64,000 nucleotides of DNA from Hordeum vulgare subsp. vulgare (Eukaryota; Streptophyta; Magnoliopsida; Poales; Poaceae), in contig NC_058524.1 in NCBI RefSeq assembly GCF_904849725.1, forward strand, positions 489,683,763-489,747,762, written 5' to 3'. The translations under genes and the position numbers were made by a program. Below are positions 58,125 through 64,000 of this stretch, one piece after another. How positions within the stretch are numbered: the stretch's first letter is position 1; the number at the start of each line of letters is the position of its first letter. The notes below the pieces were generated by a model. It had not been told where the DNA came from, searched no databases, and saw only the letters and a program-made list of their open reading frames with translations.

Positions 58125-59233
58125 ATGGTGATTTCAACTCGCACGAGCACCTTCGGCAACCCCGGCTCTGCCTCTTCAGGCCAGCAGCAGGTAACCGGAG
58201 GGGACGTTTAAGCTGGAGATCACCACGAGCAGCAGCAGGGCGATATTCCACCGCCACCGCCTCCTCCGGAAATCTTGACTATGGCTCAGTTCTTCCAAGC
58301 TCTCTGAGAGGAAAGTCAAGCCAATAATACCACCATCCAACAGCTGGCTCAAGTCTTGGTGAACAATCTGTCGCAAAACGGAAATGGCAACGGTCGCTAT
58401 ACTCTATCTGAGTTTATGCGAACTACGCCTCCTATATTCACGGAGATGACTGAACCAATGGATGTCGATGACTGGATCCGCACTATCGAAGACCTCCTCG
58501 CGCTGGTCAAGTGCACCGATGATCGCGAGAAATTCCTTTATGCTTCTCACTGTCTCGAAGGCACGGCTAGAGCTTGGTGGGATGGGTTCCAGATCATGCG
58601 AGCAGGGCAAGTTATCACTTGGACAATGTTCAAGAAAGGATACCGCGTTGCTCACATTCCTCCCGAAATGATGACCATTAAGAAGCGGAAATTCCGAGCT
58701 TTAAGGCAAGGCAATGGAACCATCAAGGAGTATTTGCAGAAGTTTAACCTCCTGTCGAGATGTGCACCAGAGGACATCAACACTGAGGCCGCAAAAGTGG
58801 AACGTTTTATGGAAGGTCTGCAATAGTCACTCCAGTATCAATTGGTTGTTTGTGAATGTCGTACCTTTGGCGATCTGGTTAACAAGGCCCTTATGTTGCA
58901 GGATAAGCGTCGTGCAATGGATGACACCCGTAAGCGCAAGCTGATGGGTAGTGCAGGAACCAGTAACCCTAACCCGAATCCACGCCCATGGTAGTTAGCT
59001 CCAGCAAGACCCAGTTATCAGCAGCAGCAGTATAAGACTCCAACATTCTGCCAGAACTAATAGCCTCAGCAGCAACTCAACACCAAGACAATGTTCAACC
59101 CACCGAGCAACAGTGGAGTCAAGACCAACATCCTGGGACAGGTTACCTGTTTTGGATATGGACAAACTAGGCACTATTCCAGGCAGTGCCCCAACAAGAA
59201 GCATGCTATCCCACAGACAACAGCGCCAGAAAT
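58125..59233 (+). pseudogene. gag: gag of E3, broken and interrupted by element S
   Basis: The start at 58125 gives MVISTRTSTFGNPGSASSG, as in E1. A TAA at 58208 and a TGA at 58304 (Arg codon in E1) precede the open capsid block 58356-58826 (DDWIRTIEDLLALVKCTDD, ARAWWDGFQIM). A TAG at 58824 replaces the Gln of E1. Near 59145 the zinc knuckle reads CFGYGQTRHYSRQC, so the second zinc Cys has become Tyr and a conserved Gly is lost. Sequence similar to E1 ends near 59210-59233, where the Sabrina-like element S begins, so pol of E3 is outside the window. Confidence 0.85.
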
Positions 59234-60746
59234 TGACACGTTGACACAGGTCGGGCTTGCGTTGGTTCTTCCCTTGAAGAGGAAAGGGTGATGCAACACA
59301 GGAGCAGTAAGTATTTCCCTCACTTTGAGAACCAAGGTATCGATCCAGAAGGAGGGTCTCGTCAAGTCCAGAGTACCTGCGCAAACGCAAACAAGCTTGC
59401 ACCCAATGCTTCAAAGGGGTTGTCAATCCCTTCAAGATTGTTTGCAAAGTGAGATCTGAAGGCGGAAAGTGCAACGAAGTAAAAAGTGGAAGGCTGAAAA
59501 TATGGTGTGGAGTAGACCCTGGGGGCCATAGTGTTCACTAGAGGCTTCTCTCAAAATAGCAAGTATTACGGTGGGTGAACAAATTACTGTCGAGCAATTG
59601 ATAGAACCGCACAAAGTCATGACGATATCTAAGGCAATGATCATGCCTATAGGCATCACGTCCGAGACGAGTAGACCGATACTTTCTGCATCTACTACTA
59701 TTACTCCACACATCGACCGCTATCCAGCATGCATCTAGTGTATTGAGTTCATGATGAACAGAGTAACGCTTTAAGAAAGATGACATGATGTAGAGGGATA
59801 ATCTCAAACCAATGATGAAAACCCCATCTTTTTACCCTTGATGGAAACAACACGATGCGTGCCTTGCTACCCCTTCTGTCACTGGGCGAGGTCACCGCAC
59901 GGTATGAACCCAAAACCAAGCACTTCTCCCATTTCAAGAATCATAGATCTAATTGGCCAGACAAAACCCACAACTCGAAGAGAATTACAAGTATATGAAA
60001 TCATGCATAAGAGAGATCAGAAGAAACTCAAATAAGATTCATAGATAATCTGATCATAAATCCACAATTCATCGGATCTTGCCAAACACACCACAAAAGA
60101 AGATTACATCGGATAGATCTCCATGAAGATCATGGAGAACTTTGTATTGAAGATCAAAGAGAGAGAAGAAGCCATCTAGGTACTAGCTATGGACCCGTAG
60201 GTCTATGGTGAACTACTCATGCATCATCGGAGAGGTCATGGTGTTGATGAAGAAGCCCTCCGTGTCCGAATCCCCCTCCGGCAGGGCACCATAACGTGCC
60301 CCAGATGGGATCTTGCGGAGACAGAAGCTTGCGGCGGTGGAAAAGTGATTTCGATGATCTCTTGATTTTTTCTGGAATTTATGGGAATATATAGGCGAAA
60401 TACCTAGGTCACAGGATGTCCAGGGGGCCCACAAGACTGGATGGCGCCCCTAGCCGTGGGATGGGGGCTTGTGGGGCCCCTGGGGCTCCCCTGCCTTGGC
60501 TCCCAAGTTCCTCGATCTTCTTCCGTTCCAAAAAAAATCTTTTCGGGGATTTTCTTCCGTTTGGACTCCATTTCAAAATCTCCTCTGAAAGGGGTCAAAA
60601 ACATGGAAAAAAACAGGAACTGGCACTTGGCACTGAATTAATAAGTTAGTCCCGAAAAATATATAAAAGGCATGCAAAACATCCAAAGTTTGACAAGATA
60701 ATAGCATGAAACCATCAAAAATTATAGATACGTTTGAGACGTATCA
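59234..60746 (-). repeat. 3' LTR of Sabrina/WHAM-like element S
   Basis: On the minus strand it starts tgatacgtctcaaacgtatc at 60746, next to a polypurine tract, and ends near 59234 (or 59242; both offer a ...tgtca type end). The length is about 1.5 kb. A TATA-like cctatatatt lies at 60386-60395 (minus). Sequence style matches E2 12738-13644 and the solo LTR at 48023-49556. The frames within it are not genes. Confidence 0.82.
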
Positions 60747-60747
60747 A

Positions 60748-60761
60748 GCATCCCCAAGCTT
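60748..60761 (-). other. Polypurine tract of S
   Basis: On the minus strand, aagcttggggatgc directly precedes the LTR. The tract of E2 (aagctcggggatgc) is the same with one change. Exact copies occur at 62756-62769 and 62811-62824. Confidence 0.85.
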
Positions 60762-62450
60762 AACTCCTGCTCGTCTTCGAGTTGGGAAGTGATAAAGAAT
60801 GAATATTTGATGAGGAATGCTTCCTAGCATAGTTATCCTTTGCAACTACTTTCATGTGACATGAATGTTCAGATCCGTAAGATTCAAAACAATAGTTTTC
60901 TATTGACATGAAAACAGTAATACTTCAAGCAAACTAGCAAAGTAATCATGAACTTTCAAAATAACAAGGCCAAAGAAAGTTATCCCTACAAAATCATATA
61001 GTCTGGCTATGCTTCATCATCCTCACACAACTAATGTAAATCATGCACAACCCCGGAATTGGCCAAGTAATTATTTTCGCACTCTTACTTTCTCAAACCT
61101 TTTATAACTATCACGCAATACATGAACGCGAGCCATGGATATAGCACTATAGGTGGAATAGAGTGTGGTGGTGGTTATGAGACAAAAAGGAGGAGATGGT
61201 CACATTGACTCGGAGTATCAATAGGCTATGGAGATGCCCATTAATAGATATCAATGTGAATGAGTAGGGATTTCCATACAAGAGATGCACTAGAGCTATA
61301 AGTATGTGAAAGCTCAAGAAGAAAACTAGTGGGTGTGCATCCAACTTGCTTGCTCACGAAGACCTAGGGCAATTTTGAGGAAGCCCATCATTGGAATATA
61401 CAAGCCAAGTTACAAAATGAAGATTCCCACTAGCATATGGTAGTGACAAAGCGAGAAGCTCTCAATCATGAAGAACATGGTGCTAACACGAAGCACAAGT
61501 GTGGAAAAAGATAGTAGCATTGTCCCTTCTCTCTTTTTCTCTTTTTTTTCATTTGGGCTCTTAGGCCTCTTTTTTCTTTTTTTCTTTTTTTTTTGTTTTT
61601 GGGCTCTTTGACCTATTTTTTTTATTTCCTCACATGGGACAATGCTCTAATAATGATGATCATCACACTTTTATTTACTCACAGCTCAAAGATCACAATG
61701 ATGATGACTCCACAGGAAATGCCTCCGGCGGTGTACTGGGATGTGCAACGATCTAGCATGGCATATGACGTTGAAACATCTCGCTAGCTATTTTACGATC
61801 ATGCAATGGCAATATGAGAGTGACGGCACAAGTCATGAGACGGAACGGTGGGAGTTGCATGGCAATATATCTCGGAATGGCTATGAAAATGCCATAGTAG
61901 GTAGGTATCGTGTCTGTTTTGAGGAAGGGATTTGGTGGGTTTGTGCACCGACGAGAATTGCGCGGCACTAGAGAGGCTAGCAATGGTGGAAGGTCAAAGT
62001 GCATCTATACCATGGGCTCACTTTAGTGATGAAGAACTCACATACTTATTGCAAAAGTTTTTATTAGTAATCAAAACAAAGTGCTAAACGCATATTCCGA
62101 GGGGAAGGGTTCGTAGGTGTAAACCATCGCGCGATCCCAACCTCAACACAAAGGATGACAATCAAAGGATCAATTATGCTCCGACTTCCTAACATAGTGG
62201 TTCACCATACGTGCATGCTATGGGAATCACTAACTTCAACACAAGTATCTCTAGATTCAGAACACCCTACTAACATAACTCTCAATATTACTGAATCCAC
62301 GTCTCAAAACTAATTGAGAGGAATCAAAACTTCTCTTTCTACTCAATGCACATGAAGATGGAGGTTTTTGCATCCTCTTTGGGTACCTAGGACATTTGGG
62401 ACTTCTTTCATAGCATAAGCCAACTACCAAGTCATGCACCGCCGTGCTCT

Positions 62451-62560
62451 AAAGATATAAGTGAAGCACAAGAGCAAAAGTATCTAGCTCAAAAGATATA
62501 AGTGAAGCACTAGAGCAAAAGTGTCTAGCTCAAAAGATATAAGTGAAGCACTATGAGCAT
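62451..62560. repeat. 41-bp tandem repeat, about 2.7 copies
   Basis: The unit aaagatataagtgaagcac... begins at 62451, 62492 and 62533. The third copy breaks off after about 28 bp. It lies in the non-coding internal region of S. Confidence 0.9.
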
Positions 62561-62738
62561 TCTAGCAAAATCACGATGAGTGCATGTCTCTCTCTCAAAA
62601 AGGTAGCATCAAGAATGATTGTGACACAACAAAAATAAAAGACTCCTAAGATACAAGACGCTCCAAGCAAAACACATATCATGTGGTGAATAAAAATATA
62701 GCTCCAAGTAATGTTACCGATGGATTGAAGACGAAAGA

Positions 62739-62829
62739 GGGGATGCCTTCCCGGGGCATCCCCAAGCTTAGGCTTTTTGGTGTACTTGAATTTGGCTTGG
62801 GATGCCTTGGGCATCCCCAAGCTTGAGCT
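62739..62829 (-). repeat. Two hairpins carrying extra polypurine-tract copies
   Basis: ggggatgcc and ggcatcccc form a perfect 9-bp stem with a 7-base loop at 62739-62763. A second stem, cttgggatgcc with ggcatccccaag (one extra base), lies at about 62796-62822. The right arm of each contains or runs into gcatccccaagctt, identical to the polypurine tract at 60748-60761. Confidence 0.8.
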
Positions 62830-63474
62830 CTTTCCACTCCTTATCTCTTTGTCCATGAGAACATCACCCAAAACTTGAAAACTTCACAACACAAAACTTA
62901 AACAGAAACTTGTGATAACATTAGTACAAGAAAACAAACTACCACTTCTTTTGGTACTGTAGAAAACTTCAATTATATCTATATTGATGATGGGCTACTG
63001 TATTCTCACTTTTCCATGGCTAGTACCCCCCGATACTAACCATAGTTTCATCAAAACAAGCAACCAGCTCAACAAAAACAGAATCTGTCAAAAACAGACC
63101 AGTCTGTAGAAATCTATATACTTTGTATACTTCTGGTACCTCAAAAAATCTGAAACATTACGACGGCCTGGTAAAAAGCATATCAATCAGCAGCAAAAAT
63201 AATCAACTCAAAACCTCTTTTTTAATAGAAATGAAAAATCATCTCGTGAGCGAAAATTTTGTGTCTTTTTCCAGCAGGATCAAACAACCATTACCAAGAC
63301 TAGTCATAAAGGCTTTGCTTGGCTCAAACAAAAAAGAAACACAAGAAACACAATCACAACAGAATTATGAAAGTGTGGACGCAAGAAAACAGAAAGAAAA
63401 AGATAAATTCATTGGGTTGCCTCCCAACAAGCGCTATTGTTTAACGCCCTTAGCTAGGCATAGAAGCGATAGAA

Positions 63475-64000
63475 TCACGTATCGTCGTCTTTGGTGCTCA
63501 AACCATAAGTGGCCCTCATCATGGATTCATAAGGAAATCTTATTTTCTTTCTAGGAAAGTGTTCCATGCCCTTCCTTAAAGGAAATTGAAATCTAATATT
63601 CCCTTCCTTCATATCGATGATAGCACCGATAGTCCTTAGGAAAGGTCTACCAAGAATAATGGGGCATGTAGGATTGCAATCAATGTCAAGCACAATGAAA
63701 TCCACGGGTGCATAGTTCCGATTTGCAATAATAAGAACATCATTGATCCTTCCCATGGGTTTCTTGACCGTAGAATCAGCAAGATGCAAATTAAGAGAAG
63801 ACTCTTCAATCTCACTAAAACCCAGAACATCACATAAAGACTTTGGAATCGCAGAAAGTATAGCACCCAAATCACACAAAACATTGCATTCATAGTTTTT
63901 GATTTTGATTTTGATGGTAGGTTGCCACTCATCATGAAGCTTTCTAGCGATAGAGACTTCAAATTAAAGTTTCTCTTCAAGAGATTTTATCATAGCTTCG
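63475..64000 (-). pseudogene. Protease end of the S gag-pro gene (runs off the window)
   Basis: Read leftward from the window edge on the minus strand: EAMIKSLEEKL, a TAA at 63964-63966, FEVSIARKLHDEWQP, then the aspartic protease domain. Its active-site loop reads CDLGAILSAIPKSL (DLGA where DTGA or DSGA is usual), with the later block CPIILGRPFLRTIGAIID and the tail GNIRFQFPLRKGMEHFPRKK. These are Athila-lineage features. The frame ends at a stop at 63475-63477 and no reverse transcriptase follows. The element therefore looks non-autonomous and would depend on polymerase from a relative. Gag lies beyond the window. Confidence 0.8.

Larger units (their letters stand above)
60762..63474 (-). 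mobile_element. Non-coding 3' internal region of S
   Basis: About 2.7 kb without polymerase genes between the protease stop and the polypurine tract. It contains a pyrimidine-rich tract on the + strand (about 61510-61625), which is the purine tract of the element strand and is shared with E2. It also has a 41-bp tandem repeat near 62451 and two hairpins containing polypurine-tract copies near 62739-62829. Lack of RT, RNase H and integrase is typical of non-autonomous members of this group, such as Sabrina. Confidence 0.75.

Noticed and set aside
63123..63554. 143-codon + strand frame
   Set aside because: It is antisense to element S, partly over the protease, and of low complexity.

Overview
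The window looks like intergenic DNA from a Triticeae grass (wheat, barley, rye or Aegilops type). I recognised this from BARE/Angela/WIS-like copia LTRs, Sabrina/WHAM-like Athila-lineage gypsy sequence, long-LTR Tekay/Del-like chromoviruses and a CACTA end, all nested in one another. Family names come from recognition, not from a search. I found no convincing host gene, tRNA, rRNA or CRISPR. Almost every long reading frame is a retrotransposon gene, whole or broken.

Layout. 1-11922: a + strand Tekay-like element (E1) cut by the window edge, with part of the 5' LTR, an ORF upstream of gag, a decayed gag-pol and a complete 4.16-kb 3' LTR. It sits in the purine-rich 3' leader of a Sabrina-like element (E2, 11923-13644). 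The E2 LTR is broken by a minus-strand BARE/Angela-like copia (A, 13645-22555) with an uninterrupted 1326-codon polyprotein and nearly identical LTRs. A is followed not by target DNA but by a second piece of its own internal domain (22556-23030), then by an older copia pol pseudogene (B, to about 25425). 25426-28560 holds unassigned DNA and two decayed minus-strand coding regions, one resembling a Ulp1-like (C48) cysteine protease. 28650-31780 is an array of units of about 490 bp interrupted by a 1-kb Mutator-like inverted-repeat element. 31790-33708 is the 5' part of a Sabrina-like element (H), followed by a CACTA terminus (to 34298), unassigned DNA and a diverged copia LTR (D, 35289-37050).

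37051-55399: a minus-strand Tekay-like element (G), entered by a complete + strand copia (C, 37296-46175, 5-bp duplication cttgg), a Sabrina-like solo LTR (48023-49556) and a 442-bp foldback. Its 4-kb 5' LTR spans 51427-55399. 55554-59233: a third Tekay-like element (E3, + strand) with a large deletion inside its LTR. Its gag is broken by a minus-strand Sabrina-like element (S, 59234 to the window end) that ends its coding region after a protease domain.

Relative age. LTR differences counted by eye give the order A (youngest, under 1%), C (about 3%), E1 (about 5%). Only A keeps an open polyprotein. Many breaks in E1, E3 and C are C-to-T or G-to-A changes, often at CpG, as expected for methylated silenced repeats. 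I see no new multigene system. The most unusual items are the tandem A structure, an ORF upstream of gag shared by three Tekay-like elements, the interrupted satellite-like array, the foldback, and repeated hairpins carrying the polypurine-tract sequence in S.
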